NCBI GenBank assembly: GCA_907163375.1
Contig: CAJQUW010003381.1
Coordinates: forward strand, 62,001 to 126,000
From: Prostheceraeus crozeri
Lineage: Eukaryota; Platyhelminthes; Polycladida; Euryleptidae
DNA: 64,000 bases
Direction of reading: 5' to 3'
The position numbers and the translations under genes were made by a program. The notes under the pieces were generated by a model, which had not been told where the DNA came from, ran no database searches, and saw only the letters and a list, made by a program, of their open reading frames with translations. Every line of letters starts with the position of its first letter. Positions within the stretch are counted from its first letter, which is position 1. Below are positions 10,301-22,204 of the stretch, in pieces.

Positions 10301-12339
10301 GGAAATTGCGCTCTAGTCCTTATCATCCTATGGGGAATGGGGGAGTCGAGAGACTCAACCGTACTATTAAGAATTTGCTGCTGTCTCATACCGATCGAGA
10401 TCGAGAAAGGTGGGACGAAACGCTACATTTCTGTATGTGGGCGTATTGATCCAATATCCATTACTCCACGGGTTACTCGCCGTCCAGATTGTTTATGGGG
10501 AGGGAAATGCGTTTTCCAATAGATGTCATTCTTGAATCAGTGCCATCTGCTAATATGGAAGCAGAAGATTATGCAGAATGGCTCCAAGCAAGCATTCGCT
10601 CTGCGGGGCAGGTAGCGAGAGATAACTTGGCGGCAGCCAGGAGACATCAGAAGCAGTTTTATGATCGTAGAGCTACGAAAGTACCTCACTACAGATCAGG
10701 GGATTTAGTCTGGTTGCACTCTGAAGTGCCGACTGGACCTTGCCCGAAGTTGTCAAGATCTTGGCGAGGGCCGTATCTTGTATCACGAATTATGAATGCG
10801 ACTAACGTAGAAGTGTCAGATCCGGCACGGCCGGGTAGGTACCAAGTTGTACATGTTAACAGAGTCAAACCGTGCCCGATTGACGTTCGTCTGGATCAGA
10901 GAGATCATGCGCGGCGTTCTTCCGTGACTGCTGGGGTGGAAGATCAGCGAGAAATTCATCCTTATTTCCGAGAGGAAATTGAGGTAGATCCAGGTATCGA
11001 TTTGGAAGTGCTTGTTCCGGATCCGGACATACCCCTGTCAGAGAGGGATTTCCGGTCAATTAATGAACCTCAATCGGTCAGTTCAAATCTTCCTCCGCTG
11101 TCTCCTATACCGGAAGGTATAGAGGATGTCAGTTTAGGGGAAGTGATTGACCTTGAACCTGTGAGCGAGGATTTCTCCGATGAATTCGAATGTAGTGACC
11201 TTCTTAATTTACAGATGGCTTCTGACCCTGCACCTCGACCTTCGGTGGGCCCTCTCTCGACGGAGATGTGTGAAGGCTGGGGAGAGCAGTTGGTGAAACA
11301 TTTCATTCGAGGCGAAAGCCTGAATGTGATAATGGAGGTCTCCGATCCGGCTTTGTCCGACTGGATGACGAAAGTCTCCAGTTGGGCCCTTACCTCGCTC
11401 CGGAAATTTTTCGCCAATCGCATCCGGGACAGGCGAGAGCTTGTCCGGCAGAAGATACAGGAGGTGGAGGACCACGTACGACGGTGGTTTCAGGTGCACC
11501 CGTACGTTTCCGATCGCCCTCGACAGGCGGCGACTGCACTGTTCGCAGATGTGCGACAGCAATTGGCGGCTGTCCAAGAGGTTCCAGCAACCGAGCGTCA
11601 AGCAGCTGCCGCTCAGACCTCCGCGCGAGGAGGCTCCGAGGCCGACCTGGTGACGGAAGTCACTAGGCGGGTTTTGGAGGCCCTTCGTCAAGAACGGATG
11701 GCAGCTGCCCCCGTTCGTCCGGTCGCAAGCTACGCCCGCGCTGCAGCATCACCTCCACTGTCATCGGTGGCCGTACGCCCGCCAGCGAAAGCTGCGCCGG
11801 GGTTTTCACGTCAGCAGCGTCGACCGGAGCCTTCGAGTGAGAGGGGGTCAACCGGTGTGGTCCTGGTGATCGGGGACTCGAACTTCGTTCGATATCCGTT
11901 CAATAGGTACCCGTACCGCACCATTGCAGTACCTGGCCTTCGGATCGCGAGAGCGATCGGGAGTCTGAGGTCCGCAAAGGATCTTCCTGCGCGGGTCTCC
12001 GCGGTCTTGCTGGGCGTAGGTATCAACGATACCCGCAGGAGCACTACGTGGAGGCGAGATCTCGAGGACTTGCGGAGGGAGATCCAAGGGCGGTACCCGG
12101 ATGCGCCCATTTTTCATGCGGAGGCCCCGGCCGCAAAGCTGAGAGGGGAGGCGCGAAGGTCGGTAGAGGCCGCTAATCGTGAGGCCGCGACGGTTTTCCG
12201 GCAGATTCGGTTCATGCCCGAATTGACGGGGTCTGGAGATCCGCATTATTCGGATGCGGAGCGCAATAACCTGGCGCGAAAGTGCCTACGTATCATTGCA
12301 CTAAGTGTGCCAGCGCTTAGGCGCGTTAAATTATGGTAA
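7303..12339 (+). CDS. pol: gypsy Pol: PR-RT-RNaseH-IN plus C-terminal extension
   Basis: One reading frame, -1 relative to gag, interrupted by TAG at 7954, TAG at 8185 and TGA at 10447. Protease: LLDSGADRSVV near 7444. RT: LPMGLTTAPAVF and the catalytic YLDD near 8707. RNase H: ILDTDASDRA near 9150 and ends at the ADALSR box near 9490. Integrase: H2C2 zinc-binding region near 9850-9980, then LDIIGPL, SDQGTEFES and GGVERLNR supplying the D,D,E residues, and a GPY/F-like module (WRGPYLVSRI near 10765). After that come about 500 residues not usual in gypsy pol: an acidic linker, an Arg/Ala-rich helical region, and the SGNH-like domain annotated separately. All three stops are one C-to-T change from a sense codon (CAG, CAG, CGA); mutation is likelier than programmed readthrough. 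Confidence 0.9.
11854..12339 (+). CDS. SGNH/GDSL-hydrolase-like domain at Pol C-terminus
   Basis: About 160 residues in the pol frame. A beta-strand-like VVLVIGDSN (11854-11883) supplies the block I Ser; PGLRIARA follows with a possible block II Gly; LLGVGIND (12006-12029) supplies the block III Asn; DPHYSDAE near 12238 supplies Asp and His. The last spacing is D-x-H rather than the usual D-x-x-H, so catalytic competence is uncertain. SGNH esterase domains are known in some CR1 LINEs and in Ngaro/DIRS-type elements; I do not know them as a standard gypsy module. The segment from about 11.4 kb to the stop is visibly GC-richer than its surroundings, hinting at separate origin. An envelope-like protein is not indicated: no signal peptide or membrane segment is seen. 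Confidence 0.68.
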   Translation, partial: GVVLVIGDSNFVRYPFNRYPYRTIAVPGLRIARAIGSLRSAKDLPARVSAVLLGVGINDTRRSTTWRRDLEDLRREIQGRYPDAPIFHAEAPAAKLRGEARRSVEAANREAATVFRQIRFMPELTGSGDPHYSDAERNNLARKCLRIIALSVPALRRVKLW

Positions 12340-12367
12340 GGATGACGCGGGAGCGTCATGCTTTTAT

Positions 12368-12381
12368 GGAGGGGGGGATAA
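12368..12381 (+). promoter_or_regulatory. polypurine tract before 3' LTR
   Basis: GGAGGGGGGGATAA lies directly before the TGTAAC of the 3' LTR, the position and composition expected for the plus-strand priming site. Confidence 0.8.
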
Positions 12382-12832
12382 TGTAACAGTTTTATGCGTT
12401 TTATGGTCTTTTACTGTGTCATTATCTCATGAACTTTTATTGCGCGCAGATTTTAAAAATGTGAGTGCTGTTCGGGCTGAGTTTTTGTTGTGCTGAACTG
12501 GTACGGACGCAAGCCGGCCAGTTCGTGATCAAATCATCAAAGGCTACTATATGTGTTCGTTTCCATCCACAGTGGAATCCGAGTTTAGTGACGCGGCTTC
12601 GGACGCGGAAGAGGGTATTCGCCTCTTACGTCTAGACGGCGAGAGCCGTCCTACTGAGTCCTCCAGTAGTAAGTCTGGCGTTGGCGAGAGCCGCAGCGAA
12701 AGAGTGTCGTGGGCAGACGAGGCCGAAGAGGAGGAGAAGGAGGCGCGAGAACAGCAGCGAGCGCGAACATCCGAGAGGGTAAGTTGTCGCAATTCGTTAA
12801 ACGTATTTGACCGCGGAACTAGGCCAGTTACA
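12382..12832 (+). repeat. gypsy 3' LTR
   Basis: 451 bp, nearly identical to the 5' LTR. It lacks the GA insertion, so the LTR-internal ATG (12551) reads MCSFPSTVESEF and continues in the Gag frame to the LTR end and on into flanking DNA to 12937. This copy therefore shows the ancestral Gag N-terminus. The splice donor of the 5' LTR is conserved. Confidence 0.95.
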
Positions 12833-12836
12833 ATAG

Positions 12837-15314
12837 AAAGCGAGCTTACAAAGCAAGAATGCAAGCATGTGAATCTAGAGCTACAAGAGAAGCATCTTCT
12901 TCGAGAAATCAGAAGGAGCACTGTATCGTCAGAATAGTATTTTGTGGATAAATCAAATCAATTCAATCGCTTCAGAAACGTTCGAATTTTGATGAAATAT
13001 TTGGAAAATGTTGATTGTCTAAAAATTGATTATTTTGAGGAGTGTGAAATCCATCTTTATCGTGTACATAATTTGTTGTTGGTACATAGCTCACCAGAGA
13101 TAGCTAGTTAAAGTGATAGCAATGTGAAAAATGTCAACGCATTCTTGAACTGTTGATGTGAAGTTTCACCGAAACAAGATTAGCCCACACACTTCGGGTT
13201 CTTTTAGCGTAGCAACCAAATGTGATAATACCTAGACGAGTTCCTTACCGGCTGGATGGTTCCATAATGGTTGCAACACCTGCGGCACTGCTTTATCTAA
13301 AACTTGGACAATCTTTGACATCACGAATCTTTCAGTAAAAGAAGTCGTAAATATTTCGATATTTTAAAAGTAGCATCAACAAATCAATTATGAAGACGAA
13401 GTCTTAAAACACGACATGAATGGCCTACAAATTTCAGTTCTCTATATATGTGGAGTGTGTATGTTAGTGTGATATTTGTTATGTCGAACATGTTATAAGT
13501 GAAATTCACTAGTGTACTCTTAGTCTTAAAATTGTTCTATCAGGTAGTCTCATGAATTTAACAAGGGCAAAATTCTGCTGAATTTCCTGATCATCTGTTT
13601 TCAAAATTATCAAGTCAAATGAATCAACGCTTTATGGAAAACCATTGGCATTCAGTTAATTGCGCATGAACACTTTTACATTGTCGCGGAGACTGTGAAT
13701 CAATTTTCAAGATCCAAGAATTGACGAATATTGAAGTCGATTGGAGATTGAATGTCATTATTGTACGATTATTATATGATTATTATGCGATAACCTCATG
13801 ACCAAATTGCAAGTCGTAGAAATTCGACATATATTTTCCCTTTGCTTCCACATTGCTCCACATTGTCCTTTTATCTACATTGTTAGATAGATGGCATTGA
13901 CAGCAGTCTCTGTTGAATGCGATTTCAACTGCTTAGTCAGCCATCGATCAAAATGTTGAACTACATCGGAAAAATGATCCAATTCTGGAAACCCACCATA
14001 ATCGCAACATGTTTGGTCACCAAAGAAGTAATTTTTAGCACAGGCATTCCCTAATTCATGTTGAGTTGATGTTGTGTACACGGTTTTTACAGATTAAGGA
14101 GTTCCGGGGTGTGGTTCTGTTATATTTAGTTGTTTAGTTATCCTGGATTTTTTGAGTAAGCTTTTGGGGGAAATTTGTATTTTCGCTATGAATTTTCGTT
14201 ATTGGAATTTTTCTGTCGTCCATATTTCAAAGGACTCCGCTACAGTTTTTTTGTGTAAATGTGTTTTCAGGTTTATGGATTCATTAGTCATTTTCCGACT
14301 AATAACAGTAGTATAAAATTTGAATAATAACAAGGGAAGAAAGATGGCATAAATAAATAAGTTGGCTGCAATGATAGTTGATGTGAGGTGTGGTGGAAAT
14401 ATCAATATGCTTGAAGCCCACATGCGATTGAGGAAGAGCATCTCCATTGGTGATGGTGTCAAGCCGGAGAGCTTAAAAATATTTGTTGAGTGAGGAGAAA
14501 TGCGGTATTGAGGCATGTGCAAAGTATGGTGAGAAAAAGAAGAGATAGAAACAGTGAATAGAGGAATTCGGCTATTAAATAGAGGACAGACAAGGATAAG
14601 ACATCACAGACAATGTTGCTTTTAGAATGGTAATGTTGTGGCTGGATTTTTTTCTTTCCATCAACATTTTCATTTTAACAATACATGGGAAGGGAAAATT
14701 TCAAATGTGCACGTATTGAAAATGACAAGAACAATGCAAAAATGAGAAGATTTGGAAGTTTAGTTTAGGGATTGATGAAAGTTGTTGATGACTAAAGAGT
14801 TATAATCACTAATGTATCTATGTGGTCTCCAACGAATTTCAATTTTTGACTCGATGTGTTTCATCTAATTGACATTGAATAATTTTTGACACCGTATCTC
14901 AAAAAATTTTTTAATTTACTGTAAATTGCACCAATTTCAATTGTACTGTAGTGTATAGAGCAATAACTTTTTACCGGATGTCGTGATGCAGTGTTTCCGT
15001 TCATATTCCGCTGTGTCTGCAAATGACTCAATTGCTCTCGTCATCATATATGTTGTACTGTTTTCCATGCTGTTTGTCTGCATCGAATAGTCCACAACAA
15101 ACCTTGCAGGATTTACAGTTGATGAACTGTGCATTTTCGTGGACTTGGGGCGAATTCTGTTAACAGTTTGGCCGTTGTGCAGCAGTTACTTCGTTTAGGC
15201 TATAGGCCTATACCGGGTTACGGTATATGTCATTTGCCCTCCTGATAGGCAAGCAAGCAATAAATTCTGTATACATGTAGGCTTACATTCCATCAATAGC
15301 AGAGATGTAGAATT
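12837..15314. other. no supported gene
   Basis: AT-rich DNA with only short frames. A minus-strand frame at 14199-14522 has hydrophobic segments but shows no splice sites, homologous motif or codon pattern that I can support. Confidence 0.45.
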
Positions 15315-15325
15315 TCAATGAACTT

Positions 15326-15524
15326 GCTTACTTTACTTTACTTTCTCCTTTTAACTTCTGCTTTTCCTCCTTGGAGAGGGCTGGACGTGATGAGACTCCT
15401 CCAACGGGCGCGGTCCTGTGTGTCTTCTACTGTCAGCCTCAACTCCTTCATGTCTTCCTGGATGGTCTGCAGTCATGATCTTCTTGGTCTGCCACGTGGC
15501 CTGGGACCTTTGACAGCCACGTGG
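15326..15524 (-). mobile_element. 5'-truncated LINE 3' end with 11-bp target duplication
   Basis: On the minus strand this encodes the C-terminal end of a non-LTR ORF2: RPRGRPRRS, then an EDMKELRL-like helix, then DRARWRSLI, the usual GRPRKRW...DRxxWR pattern. It ends in a GTAAAGTAAAGTAAG tail. The 11-mer TCAATGAACTT flanks it at 15315-15325 and 15525-15535, marking target-primed insertion with strong 5' truncation. The fragment at 22205-22445 has the same C-terminal pattern and a GTAAGTAAG tail. Confidence 0.7.
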
Positions 15525-15535
15525 TCAATGAACTT

Positions 15536-16838
15536 CGAATTAAAATAAGTCAATGGAACCAACTCTTGTAATTGTAATTCACAATCTGCCTGCAGGAGTT
15601 GCTACACAATGTCTTTTCATAACAAGACACGTAGAGTGTAAATTCAAATTTTGCATTACATGTACATCACATTACTCAATAGCTATCGATAGTCTTGGAC
15701 AATAACTAAGTCAATAGCTGCACTTGTAAATGCACCATAGATAACTGTATGAGACTATGTAAATCTTGAATGCCACAACAGAGGCGTTTGAAGTGGCAAG
15801 AAAATATGGACCTGAGGAATAGATATTGCGGACATATCGCAAATCATACAGTTAAGATGCTTCATGGTGAACTAGCACAGGATTTTATTGCATGATATAA
15901 CAAAGCTATGACATAGACTACGGTACCCTAACCTATGTATTACGCCCCTAGTTTTCATATATAACCATGTTCCCGAGATTCGAAGGCGAAATTCATCTCC
16001 ATCCTAAGCATCTGTCCAAGGGTTCGAAATTTTCCCGGATTTGCACAACTTCTTTTCGTGAAGTCACGAATTTCGTTGAAATGTGCATTGAAAAATTGGA
16101 CCGCACCCCGTCACCCTGCACTTCGTCGATCATCGAGTCAAAGAGTAATGACGACCGATACTTGACTTCTTGCTAGTTCGTGAATAGAAAGTTATTCCCA
16201 CACATTTTTCTACTTCGCAGCATTCATGGAAAGACATATTATGTGTGTTGATTTTTTCCAACTTTCAATCATAAGGATGCATGTTGCAATCATTCATGCG
16301 ACATTTTTTTGCATATGCACAAGGATTGTTTGAAAGGAGGGTATCAGGATAGACATTTGTATATTTATAGCTTTTATAATTTCACTCTTGTTTTGGCACT
16401 GACTTTTAACCTCTGTAGCTTACACAATCAGTCGCTGTTCATTGTTCTCATTAACATAGCATGTAATGCGCTCCGATTATTCTAACTAAACCAAACGTAT
16501 TGGTTTCGATTATCATGCTCTCCAATATATTGCAAGCGCAAACGGTGGGTGAAAAAGCATAAATATAATGCATTCACACAAAAAATACGTAAAACCATCA
16601 TGAACTTACTTAGGTGATGGCATCTGTGAACTGTAACAACAAATCTCCACGTGTTCATTAAAAATTCAAGATCTTTTTCTTGCAGAAACACAAGCACAGA
16701 AATGAGTAACCTCAACATAGCAATACTAAAGGGCTAACAACAGGGGTGGGCTGAGTGATGAGACAAAATGTGACAACTTGAATTGAACGTAGTAGTTCAC
16801 CGGATGCTGTGAGTAATATCACTTGATGAATAAGACCG
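15536..16838. other. no supported gene
   Basis: AT-rich DNA without a convincing coding frame or element end. The 69-codon frame at 15967-16176 has no recognisable motif. Confidence 0.4.
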
Positions 16839-17569
16839 TCATGATTTCGGTGAATTTTTTAACAGAAGAGTGCAGTTTACTCTTCCATCAACCTTAAAAC
16901 GTACATACTCAACTGCACCGTAGCCTGATTCACTGACATCACCGAAAATGTGCAATCGACAATTACCATAGATGAATTGACTCTGCTTGCAGGACCGTTC
17001 AACACAGTAGTCTTCCAATTTTGAAAAAAAATCATTTTTCCACGTAGTGCACATTTCTTTATGCTCATCAAGTATTTCTTCATCACAAATCAATCTGATC
17101 GGCGAAGCTGTTGAAAGAGAAACCTCTTGCTGGTAAATTTGCAGGTTCCAGAAATCCAAAGGACCGTAAATCGAGAAGATTGTTGATAGAATACCTTGAC
17201 GCGTAAATGCTTGAACCTTAAATTGAACCTTGAATCTCAGAACATCGTGCGCAACATCCCGAACAGCATCCAAGGAGCGTTCAAAGTTGCGTTCAGTTTT
17301 ATCCAAATCAACGCTTTTCATTGATTTTTGACAACATGGAGTCTGAAACTGCTGCAATTACATCCGAGGAATTGCTGACAACATAGCCTAAATTAGAGCA
17401 TCCGCGATTGCAGATATCAAAAATGTTCTCCAATAGGGAAGCGATTTCTTCATTTGATTCTCCAGCCAGCAACATGTCGACGACGCAGAAGCTTTTCCGC
17501 AAGTTGCACGCATCGATTTTTGAACAATTTTAGACATCATGGAAACATCCCTGTAATGCAAAGATTACG
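16839..17569 (-). pseudogene. old BEL/Pao pol remnant, RT C-terminus and RNase H
   Basis: Read on the minus strand from 17569 down: an RT palm remnant CVVDMLLAGES (standing for the usual YVDDxL), then a connection region FSIYGPLDFW, then RNase H-type HIFGDVSESGYGAVEYVR. Stops and frame changes break it. It is the downstream half of the RT split by two hAT insertions; the upstream half resumes at 21617. Pol ends here without an integrase, so the copy is truncated. Confidence 0.75.
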
Positions 17570-17577
17570 CAACTTGG

Positions 17578-19031
17578 CAGGGTTGGTCGGCAAAAAAACC
17601 CACCCGGGGTTTTATCGGGTTATATCCGGGCGGGTTTTTTCGGGTTTTTTATACCGGGTTTAATCGGGTTTTTCGGGTTTAATCTAGTTATTTCGATTTT
17701 CTTGAAATTAAGAGGTAATCTCTTATTTCATAATTATCATTTTATTGAAAAATCAAACTACATTGCACACATCAGTGTAATGTAAACCATGATTAAAATA
17801 CAATATCATGAGAAAATATCGGTGAGTACTTAATATAGGTTACTGTATTTTAGCCGTACCAAATATTCAGATAATTACAGGCTATCTAAATAAGGAATCA
17901 TATAAAGTTATTCTCTCACCTACATTTACGAATAGTATACTTTACACAAGATTGGCTGTTATCTAAAATTTATAAGTTTTTTCTACTATTGTATTACCAG
18001 AGAGAAAACACATGTGTACGGTAGAGGCTATAAATTGAACTTTATATTAAGATATATGGTCAAAACGGGGAAGATCTAATGAGTCATTTAAACATCGATC
18101 ACCAAATATCTGTTTGTTATACCGGTATTCAAAAAGTAAGAAAATATAGGCCTAGACAAAAATATAGGCCCAACTGTCAGCAGTATTACTGATACTAAAG
18201 CTAAATAATACGCAGATCGTTTCGTCGAACTTTCATATCATAAATTCGATTCATTTTATTTATTTATTTATTTTTGATTACCTGAGGATGGTCGTTTGGT
18301 GTGGTCGAAAGACCTCGTCCTAATATGTGAAATGGAGGACGCACGCTCTTTCTTATGGTCCGAAGTGTCCGTCGCAGACTTGCAGCCTGCTGCGGTATCA
18401 GTAATGACGCGCGCGCACCACGCACGCGCCACCCCGAACTCCCTATCATTTCCGAGTGTCTTTTGTATGCGATAATAACATTAATGATCAGACTTGTGGG
18501 CAGTGGCTTTAAATCATTGTTTGCCAATATCGATCTTATCTTACGCACTTTAGACTGCACCAGCCACCCAAAGACATGCGACCAGCAGCGTCAACCAAAA
18601 TGCGTGCGCTCTCCCGAATTCCCCATCATCTCACGAATGCATCACTACAGTCCGCTGTTGACAAATCCAGGCTGGCTGATGTCCGGCGAGTCAGGGATGG
18701 ACAATGGGCATCATATCAGCATAGGCGCTAAGTTTCTTGCGCAATGAAAACATCGAACGTTGACATATTATTCGGTTTCCTTTTCCTTTTCAATATTTAG
18801 TGTTGTAGTAAGAAACATGTAGATTACGGAATTGTATACATTCCATACGATGATTTTTGAGAAGAGGCAGAGTCAATAAATCAGAAAAATGAATTGGCAT
18901 TACTGTATTTTAATTAGAAGCATCGAAAAAATGACATAATATGGAAAAATCCATTTCACCCGATTTCGCTGATTTCACCGGGCGGGTGAAATCGGGTTTT
19001 TTTCTGACCGGGTGGGTTTTGACCAACCCTG
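17578..19031. mobile_element. non-autonomous hAT inside old BEL RT
   Basis: Termini CAGGGTTGGTC and its inverse GACCAACCCTG. Flanking 8-mers CAACTTGG (17570-17577) and CAACTTAG (19032-19039) match at seven of eight bases. Subterminal DNA is packed with CGGGTTTTT and CCGGGCGGG words on both sides. Interior frames (for example 18355-18747) show no transposase motif. The 1454-bp insertion splits the BEL RT coding sequence. Confidence 0.8.
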
Positions 19032-19051
19032 CAACTTAGTAAGAATACACT

Positions 19052-21616
19052 TAGGGGTGCACCAATTAGTGATATTGATAATCGGCCGATTACCAATTTA
19101 TTTGTGTAAGATAGCCGATCAATCGGTCGATTATTTCTTTTAAATTCATCTAAAATCGTCGTTTTCCACGCACTAAAAGAATCAACTGATTTAGTTGAAG
19201 GAAACTTAATAATTGCAAAGTGCATCAAATGATAGGTAAAACAGGTCGTGAATGTTCCTTGTAAAAGCGTTGTGACGCTAATCTAGTCCTACGTTGAGTT
19301 GAATAATTTTGAATTTTCAACAATTGCTTGTGATTAGATTATAGTAGGCTACTTAAAGTAGCCTTTTGCTCATAGGAGAACATTAGTGACAAATATATAG
19401 CAAGAAGTTCGTTTCATGTGGTTACATATGCTCTTCATTCCAAGCAAAATCTCATCGATAATCATCATCATTAAAATGAGATTTAAAGATAAGAGACGCG
19501 GATGAACCGATCAATTTTCTAACCAATCATGGCAGGACAGAACCCACCCTTGTTAGTATGTCTAAAGGGTCTGAAGTGACTCTTAATTACTTACTATATA
19601 ATAATTTCATCCGTCATTTAATATTCATATACGGAAATTACTGTAGCACATAGGCCAATATTATACGCCAGTATTCAAGCCCAGATATTCCAGTTGTGCG
19701 AATGAACACTCAATCACAAGGCTAGAATAACAGCTGGTCAGCTGCTAGGCGAATGGTTGTATGTCGCCAACCAGAGACGAGATCGTGACATGCTCAAGGA
19801 CTACATAGAATTTGAAATGCATGAAAAGCCAAGATCAGCGCTTCTTCCAGAATGGAAACCGAGCCCTGGCCTGGATTTTTGGAAACACAAACGGTCACTC
19901 ATTCTTAAGGTAATTTTTATTGCCGTCCTTTAGAACTTGATGTTCACATACACAATACATTTATTCCGTTGATGCACAGCAAAGTATAATTTGTGCGATT
20001 TATCATGTCTATCATGACGAACGCTAAAATCATTACTTCTACGAGATATGAAAGAATTTTCAATGCATTTTACTGTCGGTATGATTTATTGACAACATGA
20101 ATATTACCTTGATGGGCGGGAGTGATGATTACGGTTTGAAAAGCAGGCACGCGTTTGCATGTTTTGATTTATGAATTCGCAGCATCTATGAATATGAAAA
20201 CATACATGTTCACTTGCAAATATATATCAAAGATTGCATTTAGTTGGTGTCTATGTACATTAGCATTTGGATGTTCATATGCTTTTGTTCTGAACAAGAA
20301 GACATTTTAGTGAATCTTGATAATGCAAATTGTATAATTGAATCAATCCTAATTTGCGAATAACCTATATTCAAATGGCTGCTAATTTTAAATCAGACGG
20401 GCCTGGGCCTAAAATTTAAATCTGCAACGGGACTAAAGAATTCTGGTCTTCAAGGAATTGGCTGACAGGCTCGGACCGAAAACCCATTTTGGGCTCTTCT
20501 ACCCAGACTCGTCGAAAAATGCTTAGCATGCGCACGTATAGTCCGGGAGCTAGCGTGAAGTTGTGCAGGGAACGAGGTAGTACATAAAACTTTCACATAG
20601 CATAGTACACCTCTAACCTACTGCAAAACTTCGCGTCTGCCGGATCAGATCAATGCTTTTCAGAAATAGAGAGGATAACACAATCCTATGTATTTCCAAT
20701 GGTAAAATTGTGACACTTAAGGTGTTGACTCCATTTTTTCGAATTTTTGCTCATAAAAGTTACACAAATTGGTATTTTGTTGAACTGGTTATTATAGAAA
20801 TCATCTACAGATTATGATCTTTCAAATGAGTTATCATTCATTGACAGAGGATGAAGTAAAGTGTACAAACAGACACTTTTCGTTGGTGTAACTGCAAATT
20901 TTAACATAGAAATTTCAGGAAAATTGTTGATATACTTTAGCGAAAAGTGTCAGTTTGTACACTTTACTTCATCCTCTGTCAATGAATGATAACTCATTTG
21001 AAAGATCATAATCTGTAGATGATTTCTATAATAACCAGTTCAACAAAATACCAATTTGTGTAACTTTTATGAGCAAAAATTCGAAAAAATGGAGTCAACA
21101 CCTTAAATGTCACAATTTTACAATTGGAAATACATAGGATTTTGTTATCCTCTCTATTTCTTAAAAGCAAATGATCTGATCCGGCAGACGCAAAGTTTTG
21201 CAGTAGGTTAGAGGTGTACTATGCTATGTGAAAGTTTTATGTACTACCTCGTTCCCTGCACAAGTTCGCGCTAGCTCCCGGACTAGTATACTCGCACATG
21301 ATGATATGCGAAAATAGCTTTTTTGCCAACATTCATAAATATTGCGAAAATCTAGTCTATGGGAGAATTCTGTTGTTTTCATTCATTGCAATAATGGAAA
21401 AGAAGTCTTTTGAATTCATATTAGTAGTTCAATGCACAATGAGCATGTAGAGTGAAGTTCATCTAAAAATTTGAAATCTTGTCTTTCGATCAATTGCTAA
21501 ATTTGAATGAAGATTAACAAAAATCTTCAAAAGTCCACTAATTGTCAAATAATCGGCGGATTACCGATTATCTCTCTGCCGTGGCAATAATCGGCCGATC
21601 AATCGGTACACCCCCA
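19052..21616. mobile_element. hAT-like element, TAGGGGTGCACC termini
   Basis: Left end TAGGGGTGCACC; right end, inverted, TGGGGGTGTACCGATT. Both ends carry ATCGGCCGATTA words subterminally. Flanks GAATACAC and GGATACAG match at six of eight, as for an old 8-bp duplication; the left boundary is uncertain by one base. Near 19703-19912 there is an open frame with a FEMHEKPRSALLPEW stretch and a splice-donor-like AAG|GTAATT, perhaps a transposase exon remnant, but I cannot identify it. A 747-bp foldback lies inside at 20539-21285. Confidence 0.65.
20539..21285. repeat. foldback element with 345-bp arms
   Basis: Arms 20539-20883 and 20940-21285 are inverted and nearly identical, with a loop of about 56 bp. 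The ends read TAGTCCGGGAGCTAGCG and the inverse. GTA flanks both sides (20536-20538 and 21286-21288), a possible 3-bp duplication of the PIF/Harbinger size. No coding frame is present. Transcripts would form a long hairpin, a possible small-RNA source (inference). Confidence 0.8.
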
Positions 21617-22204
21617 GGATACAGCACCAAAGACATGTACATTCAGACGATGTTGAATGGGTTCTGTATTTGAGTTACCATATCGATGCCAGAGAAATCG
21701 CAGTTATTTAGAGTCTGCAGATATTTTTTCTACCTTTCTTTTGATGACAATTAGAGTGTTCAGAAGTAACTCTTACTTGATGAAGCATTTTCTCAATGTC
21801 TGCTGTGGCGGCAACATATCCACATCTGATTCATAGAACACCAACCATGTTGTTTGCTAAATCAGGAGCTCGGATCAGCTTGTTATTAAAGGAAACACCT
21901 CTATACTTTAAAGAACAATTGAATACGATCCGAAGTTTCTTTCATTTAATGGCGAACAGCGTAATGTGATATGTACCAAACCTTTCCAGGAGACCGCATT
22001 AACTTTTCGGCAGGTACTTCCTCCGCAAATTGTTTCTTCAGCACTTGGTTCATGAAATCTGCATATTCGAAAAATTGCTGATAATTTTTGAATCGCTGTA
22101 ACATACTTAGCAGTGTTCGTCTCGAATGACAAACATTGTTCGAAAAATAGGGTACTTCGTCACGAAATGGTAAAGGAATTTCAGAGTGTTTGTGCGTACT
22201 TGCT
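21617..22204 (-). pseudogene. old BEL/Pao pol remnant, N-terminal RT
   Basis: Minus-strand fragments in several frames give the usual BEL order: a DEVPYFSNN stretch, EVPAEKL...GKVWYI(S/P)HYAVRH near 21980-22040, a VFDCS-like box, an N-x-LI-x-APDLAN-like stretch, ATADIEKMLHQV near 21800 (RT motif A region), and LNVHVFGAVS near 21625. The hAT pair interrupts just after that last motif and the frame resumes at 17569. Several stops: an inactive, old copy. Confidence 0.72.

Larger units (their letters stand above)
5696..12832 (+). mobile_element. Ty3/gypsy LTR retrotransposon with SGNH-like extension
   Basis: A 7137-bp element bounded by 453- and 451-bp LTRs that begin TGTAAC and end GTTACA. It is flanked by the 4-bp duplication ATAG (5692-5695 and 12833-12836). 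In order it holds a tRNA-Leu primer site, gag, a -1 frameshift signal, protease, reverse transcriptase, RNase H, integrase with a GPY/F-like module, then a long GC-richer extension ending in an SGNH-hydrolase-like domain, and a polypurine tract. The protease-RT-RNaseH-integrase order is that of Ty3/gypsy (Metaviridae). LTR identity is very high, so insertion is recent. Three in-frame stops in pol and a 2-bp indel in the 5' LTR suggest this copy is no longer autonomous. Confidence 0.95.

Noticed and set aside
11070-12246. Several long minus-strand and alternate plus-strand frames over the 3' part of gypsy pol
   Set aside because: GC-rich coding DNA gives long antisense frames; all key motifs lie in the pol frame.
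14199-14522. Hydrophobic minus-strand frame resembling a membrane protein
   Set aside because: Low-complexity AT-rich sequence readily yields hydrophobic frames; no splice or homology support.
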